From: Thermoproteota archaeon
Lineage (GTDB): Archaea > Thermoproteota > Thermoprotei_A > EX4484-217-1
DNA length: 48,191 nucleotides
NCBI GenBank assembly: GCA_029258915.1
Contig: JAPDJU010000011.1
Span: forward strand, 1 to 48,191
Reading direction: 5' to 3'
In this document: piece by piece, positions 34,350 through 42,544 of the stretch
How the letters are laid out: each line of letters begins with the position of its first letter
Numbering within the stretch: the stretch's first letter is position 1
Notes under the pieces: generated by a model
What the model was told of the DNA's origin: nothing
The model's input: only the letters and a program-made list of their open reading frames with translations
The model's database searches: none
Translations under genes and position numbers: made by a program

Positions 34350-35639
34350 TTATTCCTTAGGGAAGTTTTCTGCAAGTGTATTTAATACTTCATCTAATTT
34401 ATCTGGTTCTACCCATAGCAGCTTAAGTTGATCCCAGAACAATTTCTGCCAATCACCACCAACAGTATCATCTAAGTCCGGCATTGGAACCATTTCTTTA
34501 AGCTTCATGAAAACACTTTGCATAGGTGCCCAATGGTCCTCAATACCTACTTTTAACCATGTAGCGAATTTACCTGCTTTAGTCCCTGCATGTACTCTCT
34601 GTCCTTCAGTAGCTAACCATTTTGCAAGCAATAATGCTTCTTCAGGGTGCTTAGTATACTTCGGAACAATAATGTAGTCTGTACCCATCACAACACCTTT
34701 ACAGCCCGGCAGCGGGAAGGAACTTATATCCTCAGGATCTTCAACCATACCTGTAATCCAAGTACCCATGAAGTATATTGCATAGTCTCCCCGCCACCAT
34801 AGTTCAAGAGCTCTAGTCCATTCAATAGGTTCACTGAAGTAGCCATTTTTAATTAGCGGTACCAAGTAGTCTTCAAACACCTTTCTTGCTTCAGGGTCAG
34901 TGAACATTACTTCTCCATTAATAAGTTTAAGCTGTAACTCAGGCCCGCCAAATGTTATAATGAAATGTTCTGTTACATCACTTATAGGCCATCCAACACC
35001 GTTACCTGTTACAATGGGTGGCCCGCCAAGTATGTCTTTAAGCTTGTCAAGCAGGCTAAGGAATTCATCCCATGATTCTGGAGGTTTCAGTCCATATTTC
35101 TGGAAGAATGACTTCCTATACCAGAAACCTGGCTTCGCCCAAGCTGTAAAGGGTAAGCCGTATATTTTATCCTCCGATGTAACAGGGTCAAATATTCCCT
35201 TAACATATTCCTCAGTGTTAACTTGTCCACTTAAATCGTAAAGATGGCCCTGTTCGCCCATCTTCTTAACCCACCAACCCCATGCAGTAAATATAACGTC
35301 TCCTGGAGCCATACCTGCTTCGAACTGCGGCGGGGCTATTGAAGCAAGGTCTTCAGCTCTATAAATCCTATATTCAACCTTAATGTTTGGATATTCTTTC
35401 TCGAAAGCCTTTAAAGCCTCCATGAAAGCCTCCATTTCCGCCCCAGCCCATGGACCTACAACTATTAAGGTCACAGGAGGTTTAACAGGCGACGGGGATG
35501 GTGTAGTTACAGGCGTTGTTATAGTTACTGTAGTTGTCACTGTTATAGCAGCACCCATACCAGCAGCATAGCCTATACCAATACCTATTACTAACGCAAT
35601 TATAATAGCAGCAATGAGTTTAATTACTTCTGGTTTCAC
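34350..35639 (-). CDS. Sugar ABC importer substrate-binding protein (family 1)
   Basis: The mature part follows family-1 solute-binding proteins: VTLIVVGPWAGAEMEAFMEAL, NIKVEYRIYRAEDLASI, GDVIFTAWGWWVKKMGEQGHLYDLSG, FTAWAKPGFWYRKSFFQKYGL and a C-terminal LAKWLATEGQRVHAGTKAG. Trp-rich stretches are expected for stacking against sugar rings. An N-terminal helix (KPEVIKLIAAIIIALVIGIG) and a Thr/Pro-rich linker tether it to the membrane. The frame stays open to GTG 35666, but GGTGGGG lies seven nt before the GTG at 35639, which gives a clean signal segment, so I prefer that start. First gene of the importer operon; a palindrome lies 51-65 nt upstream. Confidence 0.88.
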   Translation of the reverse strand: MKPEVIKLIAAIIIALVIGIGIGYAAGMGAAITVTTTVTITTPVTTPSPSPVKPPVTLIVVGPWAGAEMEAFMEALKAFEKEYPNIKVEYRIYRAEDLASIAPPQFEAGMAPGDVIFTAWGWWVKKMGEQGHLYDLSGQVNTEEYVKGIFDPVTSEDKIYGLPFTAWAKPGFWYRKSFFQKYGLKPPESWDEFLSLLDKLKDILGGPPIVTGNGVGWPISDVTEHFIITFGGPELQLKLINGEVMFTDPEARKVFEDYLVPLIKNGYFSEPIEWTRALELWWRGDYAIYFMGTWITGMVEDPEDISSFPLPGCKGVVMGTDYIIVPKYTKHPEEALLLAKWLATEGQRVHAGTKAGKFATWLKVGIEDHWAPMQSVFMKLKEMVPMPDLDDTVGGDWQKLFWDQLKLLWVEPDKLDEVLNTLAENFPKE

Positions 35640-35689
35640 GAATTTTCCCCACCAGAAAATTATCACTATTCAGTAGAAAATTATTCTGC

Positions 35690-35704
35690 AGACCTAATAA
35701 GTCT
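35690..35704. promoter_or_regulatory. Candidate TrmB operator before the sugar importer operon
   Basis: AGACCTAATAAGTCT is a 15-bp palindrome with one mismatched pair. On the minus strand it reads AGACTTATTAGGTCT, whose core ACTTATTAGGT resembles ACTTATAAGT in front of trmB. It overlaps the most TATA-like bases (CTTATTA) upstream of the binding-protein gene, so occupancy would block transcription. Confidence 0.5.
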
Positions 35705-35787
35705 ATCTATGTGCATACCAATAAGGAACAATGTACAGCAGTAAACATGTAAAAATTCATTATTAAAGATAAGTTAAAAGTTATGTT

Positions 35788-36828
35788 TTAGGAGAACATT
35801 ATTTCAATATATCTTGCTTCAACATCTTCCATAGAAGCTCCAAGACCACCGACGAGAATTTCTTCACCACCCTTAGTTTCAATAGTAAATGTTCGAATAA
35901 ATCCATCAACCTTTGTCTCTTTTACGTAGCCTTCAACTTCTACTGGCTCATTTAGTTTAACCTTATATCCCTTCACCTTAACCCATGCATTATATCCCAG
36001 CCTCATACCGTCATCTATTAATACTATTGAAAGCCAATGATGTGTTGTTTTATATGGTATATTTGGTGAAACATTAAATTCCTTTATTCTCTTAGCGCTT
36101 CTCCAGTAGCCATGGTAGAATGTTTCATTTACTAGTAGAATAAGTTCCCATTCTCTTGTAAACAGCGTATATGTTTTTCCAAATACAATTGCGTTAGATA
36201 AATCTGTTTCAATAGCGTTTATAATTCCTGTAGGAAACGTTCTTACATCAACGTTATTAAGGTTAAAGAGCTTTTCCAAAGCTTTTGAACCTGTCGGACT
36301 GAATGTAAGCGTTATTGTGAAAATAGCTGACGGATCTCTTAACAGTTTCATATATAAGGTATCTAATAGTTTATTAAGTATATTTTCTGAAATAGTCATG
36401 AACCCATCTACGTCCATGTTACTTAACATATCTTTAGCTCTTTCAATACTCATTTCAAGACTTCTGGATAGCCATATGAGAGGTCTTTCATATTTCACTG
36501 AGCTGTATAGCTTATTTAACTTATTAATAACCTTCTTATTTAATGCTAATATGTCTTCAACATATTTTCTAACGTAATAATTTAAAGCAATACGTGGCGG
36601 AATAGCTTTATATATTCTAGGCCTTCCTGTTTTAACCTCTATAAGACCTTTACTTATTAGGGAATTAAGTACATCGTATATTCTTGGTAAAGGTATTCCG
36701 GCTTTCGAAGAAATTCTTGGAGCTGTAGATTCACCTAACGTTAATAACGCTAAGTATGCTTTTCCTTCATAACCTTTTAACCCTATGAACTCTAAAAACT
36801 CTAAAACTTCTTTATTCACTCTGTCCAT
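35788..36828 (-). CDS. trmB: TrmB family sugar-responsive transcriptional regulator
   Basis: The 346-residue protein has the TrmB layout: an N-terminal winged helix (about 5-80) reading LEFLEFIGLKGYEGKAYLALL, STAPRISSKAGIPLPRIYDVL and ISKGLIEVKTGRPRIYKAIPP, then a helical linker and a C-terminal sugar-binding domain with TFSPTGSKALEKLF and a beta-rich end (VEVEGYVKETKVDGFIRTF). In Thermococcales TrmB represses the trehalose/maltose importer and is released by sugar. GGTGGTGAT sits four nt before the ATG. It is divergent from treT and lies directly upstream of the importer operon on the same strand. A palindrome ACTTATAAGT lies in its own promoter. Confidence 0.92.
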   Translation of the reverse strand: MDRVNKEVLEFLEFIGLKGYEGKAYLALLTLGESTAPRISSKAGIPLPRIYDVLNSLISKGLIEVKTGRPRIYKAIPPRIALNYYVRKYVEDILALNKKVINKLNKLYSSVKYERPLIWLSRSLEMSIERAKDMLSNMDVDGFMTISENILNKLLDTLYMKLLRDPSAIFTITLTFSPTGSKALEKLFNLNNVDVRTFPTGIINAIETDLSNAIVFGKTYTLFTREWELILLVNETFYHGYWRSAKRIKEFNVSPNIPYKTTHHWLSIVLIDDGMRLGYNAWVKVKGYKVKLNEPVEVEGYVKETKVDGFIRTFTIETKGGEEILVGGLGASMEDVEARYIEIMFS

Positions 36829-36847
36829 ATATCACCACCAAATATAC

Positions 36848-36857
36848 ACTTATAAGT
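36848..36857. promoter_or_regulatory. Perfect palindrome in the trmB-treT divergent promoter
   Basis: ACTTATAAGT is fully self-complementary and contains TTATAA, a plausible TATA box for trmB about 20-29 nt before its ATG. Its core matches the palindrome at 35690-35704. A TrmB dimer bound here would shut off its own gene; the effect on treT, 93 nt away, is less clear. Confidence 0.5.
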
Positions 36858-36949
36858 AGTAAATTGGTAGAAAAATAGATAAGCTTCCTTCTAGATAGCA
36901 TGTTCTGTACATATATCAAGATATTGTTTTAAGAGGGATAAAAATTATT

Positions 36950-38185
36950 ATGATAGTTTCAGGTTTGCCTAAACGTAATATAAGGGACTATAGACATATA
37001 GCTGGAGACGAAATTGTAGAGAAAATTCTCAGCATAGCTGATGAACTAAAAGGACACAGTATTACCCATGTTAATTCAACACCTTTCGGAGGAGGCGTAG
37101 CAGAACTACTATATTCAATAGTACCGTTGCTAAATTCTATTGGAATAAAGACTATATGGGAGGTTATTGAAGCTTCCCGAGAATTCTTTAGCATAACAAA
37201 GAAAATTCATAACGCATTACAAGGAGCTGAAGTGTGTTTAAGCGATAATGAAAAGCAGTTATACCTAGATATCAACAGGGTTAATGCTGAAAAACAATTA
37301 CGCTTAAATACAGACATAATTATAGTTCATGATCCTCAGCCCTTAGCTCTACGTAAATTTCTAAACGACGACCACAAATGGGTTTGGAGATGTCATATAG
37401 ACCTTAGCTCCCCACATAGGAGCATGTTAAAATTTATATCTGAACTTCTTAAAGGATACGATGCTTCAATATACCATATGGAAGAATATATTCACCCGGA
37501 CATACCTACACCAAAGAAGTTTACCATACCTCCTTCAATAGATCCATTAAACGATAAAAATAGAGAACTTACCTATTCAGAAATAGTTAAAATACTAAGT
37601 AAATTTGATGTTGACCCGGAAAAACCCATAATAGTTCAAGTAGCTAGATTTGATCCATGGAAAGACCCTATTGGAGCTATCGACACTTATAGGCTTGTTA
37701 AAAACAGAATACCTAACGTCCAACTACTACTAATAGCCAATATGGCATATGATGATCCTGAAGGATGGATTTACCTTGAAAAAGCAATTAGACATGCTGG
37801 TGAAGATAAAAACATTTACTTTCTAACAAACCTTATCGGCGTAGGTCCTCTTGAAGTAAATGCTTTTCAAAGAGCAGCAAATGTCGCTATACAGCTTTCA
37901 ATTAAAGAAGGATTCGGACTTGCAGTAGCTGAAGCTTTATGGAAGAAAACACCTGTTGTTGCTAGACCTAGTGGCGGTATAAAAATGCAGGTTATAGATG
38001 GTTTGACAGGGTATTTAGTACGTAGCGTAGGAGAAGCAGCAAATAAAATAATATACTTACTTAAAAACCCTAATACCGGAAGAAAACTAGGAGAAAACGG
38101 ACACAAGCTCGTTAAAAAGAATTTTATCGTAACAAGACATATAGAAAACTACATAGAAATGCTTAAAAACCTATTCAATGTTTAA
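36950..38185 (+). CDS. treT: Trehalose glycosyltransferring synthase TreT
   Basis: The 411-residue GT4 glycosyltransferase matches TreT (about 412 residues in Thermococcus). The N-terminus has YRHIAGDEIVEKI and ITHVNSTPFGGGVAELLYSIVPLL, the middle has VWRCHIDLSSPHRSML, and the C-terminal nucleotide-sugar half has VARFDPWKDPIGAIDTY and the EX7E motif from E320 to E328 in KEGFGLAVAEAL. TreT reversibly joins glucose from ADP- or UDP-glucose to glucose; in vivo it can split imported trehalose into glucose and NDP-glucose. The clustering with a sugar importer and TrmB supports that role. GGGATAA precedes the ATG. A GalT-like gene follows 90 bp on. Confidence 0.9.
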   Translation: MIVSGLPKRNIRDYRHIAGDEIVEKILSIADELKGHSITHVNSTPFGGGVAELLYSIVPLLNSIGIKTIWEVIEASREFFSITKKIHNALQGAEVCLSDNEKQLYLDINRVNAEKQLRLNTDIIIVHDPQPLALRKFLNDDHKWVWRCHIDLSSPHRSMLKFISELLKGYDASIYHMEEYIHPDIPTPKKFTIPPSIDPLNDKNRELTYSEIVKILSKFDVDPEKPIIVQVARFDPWKDPIGAIDTYRLVKNRIPNVQLLLIANMAYDDPEGWIYLEKAIRHAGEDKNIYFLTNLIGVGPLEVNAFQRAANVAIQLSIKEGFGLAVAEALWKKTPVVARPSGGIKMQVIDGLTGYLVRSVGEAANKIIYLLKNPNTGRKLGENGHKLVKKNFIVTRHIENYIEMLKNLFNV

Positions 38186-38275
38186 TACCTTACACTTTCT
38201 AAAGCAATTAAATCCATAATTTCCATGTAATTACCTGTTAGCTAGGGTTCAAAATGTGAAGAAAGGTAAAGTATA

Positions 38276-39319
38276 ATGAGTGCAGGCAGTCTTGAAATAA
38301 GAGTTTCACCTTTTAACCGAAGCAGAGTGAGCATAATAGCCATAGGTAGGAAGCTTCGCTTCAAACAATATAGAGAGAAAGTGTATGTTTCTGCTAAACA
38401 GTTTTGCCCTTTTTGCCCAGGAAATGAAGAATACACTCCACCAGCTATTCTCGTACTAACTAAAGAGATGACATTTAAAAAAGACAGCAATGGTTTTAGA
38501 GTTAGAAATTGGCTTGTAAGAATTTTCCCTAACGAATACCCAGCATTAAGTAGAAACATTAACGTTAGAGCCGGGAAAAACAAGTATACAGCATATGGCT
38601 ACCATGAGGTTATAGTAGAAACGCCTCTACACGAAGAAGATATGTACCTTGAAAAAACAGAGCATACATACTATGCTTTCCTAGCTTTAAGAAAAAGAAT
38701 TAAAGAAATAATTAACGATCCTAATATTGAAAATATTTTGGTTATAAAGAATTCAGGGTTTAAAGCAGGGGCAAGCATTAAACACCCTCACCTACAATTA
38801 TTCGCTACTACATTTACACCTCCCATTATCGCTAATGAGATTAAAGGGTTTAAAGAATGTATGGAGAAACATGGCAAATGCCCTCTATGTGAAATAGTAG
38901 AAAAACAATCACCTAGAACAGTGCTGGATACAAAATATTTTAAAGTAGAAACAAGATACGCGCCTCAACAACCATACGAGCTCATAATCATACCCAAAAA
39001 ACATGAGAAAAACATGTTAAAAACGAGTAATGAAGAACTAAAGGATTTAGCATGGATACTGAACAGTATTGTAAAAACGTTAAAACATGTCTTAAAGAAA
39101 AATAGTATAAACTATAACTACTGGATACATATGGTTTTCAAAAACATAGGAGAATACCATTGGCATATAGAATTACAACCTCTAATCGAAACATGGGGAG
39201 GCTGCGAGAAAGGTAGTGGAGTCCACATTGTAACAGTAAAACCTGAAGACGCCGCAAACAAACTTAGAAAAAACCTTAAAAGAATACTGCAAGGCTGTAG
39301 AAGTCATAGAACAGTATAG
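38276..39319 (+). CDS. GalT-like (HIT superfamily) hexose-1-phosphate nucleotidyltransferase
   Basis: The 347-residue protein has the two-half GalT fold. N-terminal zinc ligands are in FCPFCPGN (44-47), followed by RIFPNEYPALS. The catalytic HPHLQ (170-174, nucleophile H172) follows a KNSGFKAGASIK loop. A second CPLC (202-205) and a closing YHWHIELQP complete it. GalT exchanges UMP between UDP-glucose and galactose-1-phosphate; related archaeal and plant enzymes act on ADP-glucose. HPHLQ rather than HPHGQ suggests a different acceptor. Its place after treT suggests it recovers glucose-1-phosphate from the NDP-glucose TreT releases. AAAGGT lies 9 nt before the ATG. Confidence 0.83.
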   Translation: MSAGSLEIRVSPFNRSRVSIIAIGRKLRFKQYREKVYVSAKQFCPFCPGNEEYTPPAILVLTKEMTFKKDSNGFRVRNWLVRIFPNEYPALSRNINVRAGKNKYTAYGYHEVIVETPLHEEDMYLEKTEHTYYAFLALRKRIKEIINDPNIENILVIKNSGFKAGASIKHPHLQLFATTFTPPIIANEIKGFKECMEKHGKCPLCEIVEKQSPRTVLDTKYFKVETRYAPQQPYELIIIPKKHEKNMLKTSNEELKDLAWILNSIVKTLKHVLKKNSINYNYWIHMVFKNIGEYHWHIELQPLIETWGGCEKGSGVHIVTVKPEDAANKLRKNLKRILQGCRSHRTV

Positions 39320-39493
39320 CCTAAAAACCATCAGACATTGCACGCAATAGCACGCATTACAAATAACATAAAACTAAATCTTTTCATACTAAAAATAAGC
39401 AAGTAAGAAGAAAAATAAACGTAAACTCATAATTAATACTCTTACCATCAGCTTTTATCATTAAGATGTTTGAAAAAGAAAAAATGTTTAGAT

Positions 39494-40852
39494 TTATGCT
39501 CCATAATATGTAAACATTACGAAGTCTCCTACACCTGTCTTTTCAATAATACCGTATCTTGTTACCCATCCGCCAGCTCCATTAGCTCTTCTTACAGCTC
39601 TACCGTCGAAGCCTGCTATTTGGCCGTTAACTATAGTGTATGCTGCATATTTTCTAATAGGATCAACGATTACGACGTTAGCTCTAGCACCGGGCGATAG
39701 ATTTCCTAGCTCCTTAACCCACCATTCCTGCCCTGTTCTTTCAGCTAATAGTTTAGCCGGGTTATACGTCATTGTTGCTACGGCATCTACTAGGCTTAGT
39801 ACGCCTTTTTCTGCAAGTTCAAGTATTGCAGGTATGTTGTCTCTAGTATCTCCGAAACCTTTCATTGTAGCGTCTGCTTCGCCATCAGATATTAGTATGT
39901 TTACTATACCTTTCTTTAATGCTTCATAAGCAACTTTCTGGGCTTCAGGATCCATGAATACTGCGTCTCTAAGGCCTCTAGCCGTTGTTAAATGTGTTGT
40001 AACGAATTCAACAGAAACATTAGGTTTCTTAGCTAACTCAACAATTCTCTCCATATTTCCAACAGGGTCTCCGTGGGAACCAAAAGCAACAGCTGTTGCA
40101 TGCCCTAAATGTACCGGTCTCTTACCTGCAATATCAACAACTCTTTCAGCATGGTCTGGACATTGAGTGTGACTCATGAAATGCATTTTTACTCTATGAG
40201 CTATTTCTATAACTGCATCTAAGCCTTCATCACTTAATATGAAGTGTCCCATATGGTCTTTAATGGCTACAGCTAGAGAAGCTGTACGTACAACAATTCT
40301 ATTTCTTGAAATTTTGGTTAATGCTTCTTCTTCATCCATTTCTCCTTTAAGAAACCTTATCTTATCTTCTACGGAAGCTCTTGGAGCAAGTAATGCTGGA
40401 GCTCCTATAAAGCATCCAACGTTTAAAGGTAATCCTCTATCAACTTCAGCACCTAGAAGGGAAGGAGCCATCAGGGTGTTTCCGGCTCCAGCAGTTAACA
40501 CTACGGTATCTCCATGGGCGACAGCGCTATATGCGGGAGCAGTAGTTACTTCAAATAGATCATAAATATGCATATGAATATCTATCAAACCTGGAAATAC
40601 GTATAATCCTTTAGCATTAATTATTGCATCTCCTTTTTCAGGAACAATCTCGTCTCTAACTTCTTCAATTTTACACCCTCTTATAGCAACATCTTTAATA
40701 GCATCTATCTTGTTAGCGGGATCTATAACTCTACCTCCCTTAATTATTAACCTTCCCGTAGGCTTAATTACTTTCAATGGGTCGTAGAGTTTGTTTTCCT
40801 TAACAGATGCCAGCATATTAGGAAGTTGGGCTACTTTAACTCTATAAGACAC
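39494..40852 (-). CDS. Dihydroorotase-like amidohydrolase/deacylase
   Basis: This is a 452-residue metal-dependent hydrolase. After an N-terminal beta segment (RLIIKGGRVIDPANKIDAIKD) comes FPGLIDIHMH with the HxH metal pair, then IVVRTASLAVAIKDHMG, HFMSHTQCPDHAERVV and VHLGHATAVAFG with further His ligands, ILISDGEADATMKGF with the catalytic Asp, and a C-terminal beta segment (SPGARANVVIVDP). It resembles amidohydrolase/deacetylase family proteins that act on cyclic amides or N-acyl compounds. Start GTG has GGGTGA nine nt before it. It is divergent from an unusual duplicated membrane protein with a closely similar leader (GGTGA-TTCTTGTG), so the pair may import and hydrolyse one compound. Confidence 0.8.
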   Translation of the reverse strand: MSYRVKVAQLPNMLASVKENKLYDPLKVIKPTGRLIIKGGRVIDPANKIDAIKDVAIRGCKIEEVRDEIVPEKGDAIINAKGLYVFPGLIDIHMHIYDLFEVTTAPAYSAVAHGDTVVLTAGAGNTLMAPSLLGAEVDRGLPLNVGCFIGAPALLAPRASVEDKIRFLKGEMDEEEALTKISRNRIVVRTASLAVAIKDHMGHFILSDEGLDAVIEIAHRVKMHFMSHTQCPDHAERVVDIAGKRPVHLGHATAVAFGSHGDPVGNMERIVELAKKPNVSVEFVTTHLTTARGLRDAVFMDPEAQKVAYEALKKGIVNILISDGEADATMKGFGDTRDNIPAILELAEKGVLSLVDAVATMTYNPAKLLAERTGQEWWVKELGNLSPGARANVVIVDPIRKYAAYTIVNGQIAGFDGRAVRRANGAGGWVTRYGIIEKTGVGDFVMFTYYGA

Positions 40853-40901
40853 AAGAAGTCACCCATGAAAGGATAGGTTATAAAAATATTTTATGTTTTG
40901 T

Positions 40902-40943
40902 TATCTATATGTAAATCAATATAATCCCTATAGTATATAGATA
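40902..40943. promoter_or_regulatory. Inverted repeat in the amidohydrolase/membrane-protein divergent promoter
   Basis: TATCTATAT (40902-40910) and ATATAGATA (40935-40943) are exact reverse complements 24 nt apart, in the middle of the 211-bp divergent region. Because the region is extremely AT-rich, chance matches are more likely than elsewhere. Its central position would allow one regulator to control both genes. Confidence 0.4.
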
Positions 40944-41021
40944 TAAGTTAAGGAATTTATTTGAATATTTTAAAATAAAAGAAAAAGAAGTAATAAAATT
41001 TATTTAATTTTCTAAGAAAGG

Positions 41022-41057
41022 TATAAATAATTTTATTTGATATTCACCATTAGGTGA
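41022..41057 (+). promoter_or_regulatory. TATA box and small hairpin over the ribosome site of the duplicated membrane protein
   Basis: TATAAATA (41022-41029) predicts transcription from about 41046-41050. TCACC (41044-41048) and GGTGA (41053-41057) form a short hairpin with an ATTA loop. The 3' arm is the Shine-Dalgarno sequence for the GTG at 41064. Depending on the exact transcript start, this hairpin may or may not be in the mRNA. Confidence 0.45.
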
Positions 41058-41063
41058 TTTCTT

Positions 41064-42275
41064 GTGAGTAAACATAAGGAAATTATTGTTTCGCCTGAGG
41101 AACTAAGAGCAGCTATTATGGGATATATTATTGCGTTAGCTATAGGTTTTGCTCTTTACGCATTAATGGTAACTTTGCCCACTGGAGAATATTGGCTACC
41201 TTACGGAGAAGTTGCTGCTAAAGCTGTAACAGACGCGTTCTATAGGTTTATATGGTTTATTGAGGATATGACTGAAGCACAATTCTATGCAAGTGTTCCT
41301 GCAGGCATATTTCTCTGCGTTTTCGGTTTTATAGCCTGGTATTTTGACAAGGTAAAGTCTAAGTATGCAGGTTTCTCAATAAGTTACGGTACCGGATTGT
41401 GGCCATGGGTTTTCGTAGCTCAAACCTTAGGCCTCTTTGTCTCAGTTTACGTATGTAATTACCTTGAAGTATTAGCACACACTGATTTCGGCTGGGTACC
41501 AACATTTGTCCCTTTCGTAAGCATACCGCCAGCAGTTATTTTCGTATATGGTAAAGGATGGAAAAACGTTCTAACAGGAGCAGTACTTGGCGGGATAGTA
41601 GGTTTCCCGATAGCATGGTTTGTTATAGACAAGTTGCTTAGACCTTGGGAACTACCTGCAGTTATAGGTAATGTTACAGGAATGTGGGTTGGAACAATAG
41701 CTGTACTTGAAATCTGCAGATACCTGCCATGGATGAAGCTTCCCTCAAGCTCTAATCCTTCAAAAGAAGAAAAGAAAGATCCACCACAAATAACAATAAC
41801 AGTTACATGGTTCTTAAGAAGAGTATTAGCTGACTTCACTGAGGCACAGTTTTGGGGTAATGAAATAGCAAGTTTAGGCATGATATTTGGAGCTATACTA
41901 AGCTGGTTCCTTGATCCAAAACATATAGCGTATGCTTCAGTACTATTCCCAGCAATATTTGCATCGCAAGTTGTAGGTTCCGCTACAGGCATACTACTTT
42001 ACCTTAAATGGTGGAAAATAAAAGGATGGTACCCAACATTTGTACCAGTAGTCAGCGTAGGGCCAGCAGTTGTACTAACATTCGGCGGAAGCATCCCGAT
42101 GATCCTCGCAGGAGGAATCCTAGGAGGAATAATAGGACCAGTAATAGCAGACCTAATAATAAGATCGCTTCCAAAAGGATGGCACCCAGTGATAGGCAAC
42201 ACATTCTCAATGGCCTTTACAACAGCACTAGTAGTCTCAGTAATAAGATTCTTCTGGGCATATGGCCTAGTATAA
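41064..42275 (+). CDS. Multi-pass membrane protein with internal tandem duplication, putative transporter
   Basis: The 403-residue protein has roughly ten hydrophobic segments. Two halves are clearly related: DMTEAQF (68-74) and DFTEAQF (257-263); WVPTFVPFVSIPPAV (144-158) and WYPTFVPVVSVGPAV (322-336); LTGAVLGGIVGFPIA (170-184) and LAGGILGGIIGPVIA (348-362); LPAVIGN (197-203) and WHPVIGN (373-379). A charged linker (about 224-242) separates them. Such twofold repeats are typical of transporters, and the conserved Asp/Glu/Gln and Pro/Gly positions would be functional. I do not recognise a named family. It is divergent from a dihydroorotase-like amidohydrolase, which suggests a transported amide or cyclic ureide; that is inference. 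Start GTG follows AGGTGA. Confidence 0.75.
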   Translation: MSKHKEIIVSPEELRAAIMGYIIALAIGFALYALMVTLPTGEYWLPYGEVAAKAVTDAFYRFIWFIEDMTEAQFYASVPAGIFLCVFGFIAWYFDKVKSKYAGFSISYGTGLWPWVFVAQTLGLFVSVYVCNYLEVLAHTDFGWVPTFVPFVSIPPAVIFVYGKGWKNVLTGAVLGGIVGFPIAWFVIDKLLRPWELPAVIGNVTGMWVGTIAVLEICRYLPWMKLPSSSNPSKEEKKDPPQITITVTWFLRRVLADFTEAQFWGNEIASLGMIFGAILSWFLDPKHIAYASVLFPAIFASQVVGSATGILLYLKWWKIKGWYPTFVPVVSVGPAVVLTFGGSIPMILAGGILGGIIGPVIADLIIRSLPKGWHPVIGNTFSMAFTTALVVSVIRFFWAYGLV

Positions 42276-42290
42276 AACAAAGTTCATACC

Positions 42291-42300
42291 TTTATTTTTC
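42291..42300 (+). terminator. T-rich stretch after the duplicated membrane protein
   Basis: TTTATTTTTC lies 15 nt after the stop of the membrane protein and could act as an archaeal U-tract terminator. The remaining 240 bp to the next gene contain no ORF. Confidence 0.35.
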
Positions 42301-42496
42301 TAAAACAAAACCATAAACAACATAGAATACATTAAATAGTTAATGAAAATATCCAGGAAACGAACACTTAAGTTTCTATAGCATTCTTAATGAATATGAT
42401 GCTAATTATGTATGTAGTGCAAACAGTCCCTCAATTCTTTTAAGCTATTACATAGTTTACCTGCGAGAACAATAATTAGAACTATGTTTCGATAGC

Positions 42497-42540
42497 TTTA
42501 TATAAAATAGCATTGTTTTTATTTCTCATAAAAAGGAGGA
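42497..42540 (+). promoter_or_regulatory. TATA box and strong Shine-Dalgarno of the small PH-like gene
   Basis: TTTATATAAA (42497-42506) is a near-ideal archaeal TATA box. The expected start at about 42530 is followed by AAGGAGGA (42533-42540), four nt before ATG 42545. This is the strongest ribosome site in the window and suggests high expression. Confidence 0.6.
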
Positions 42541-42544
42541 ATTT

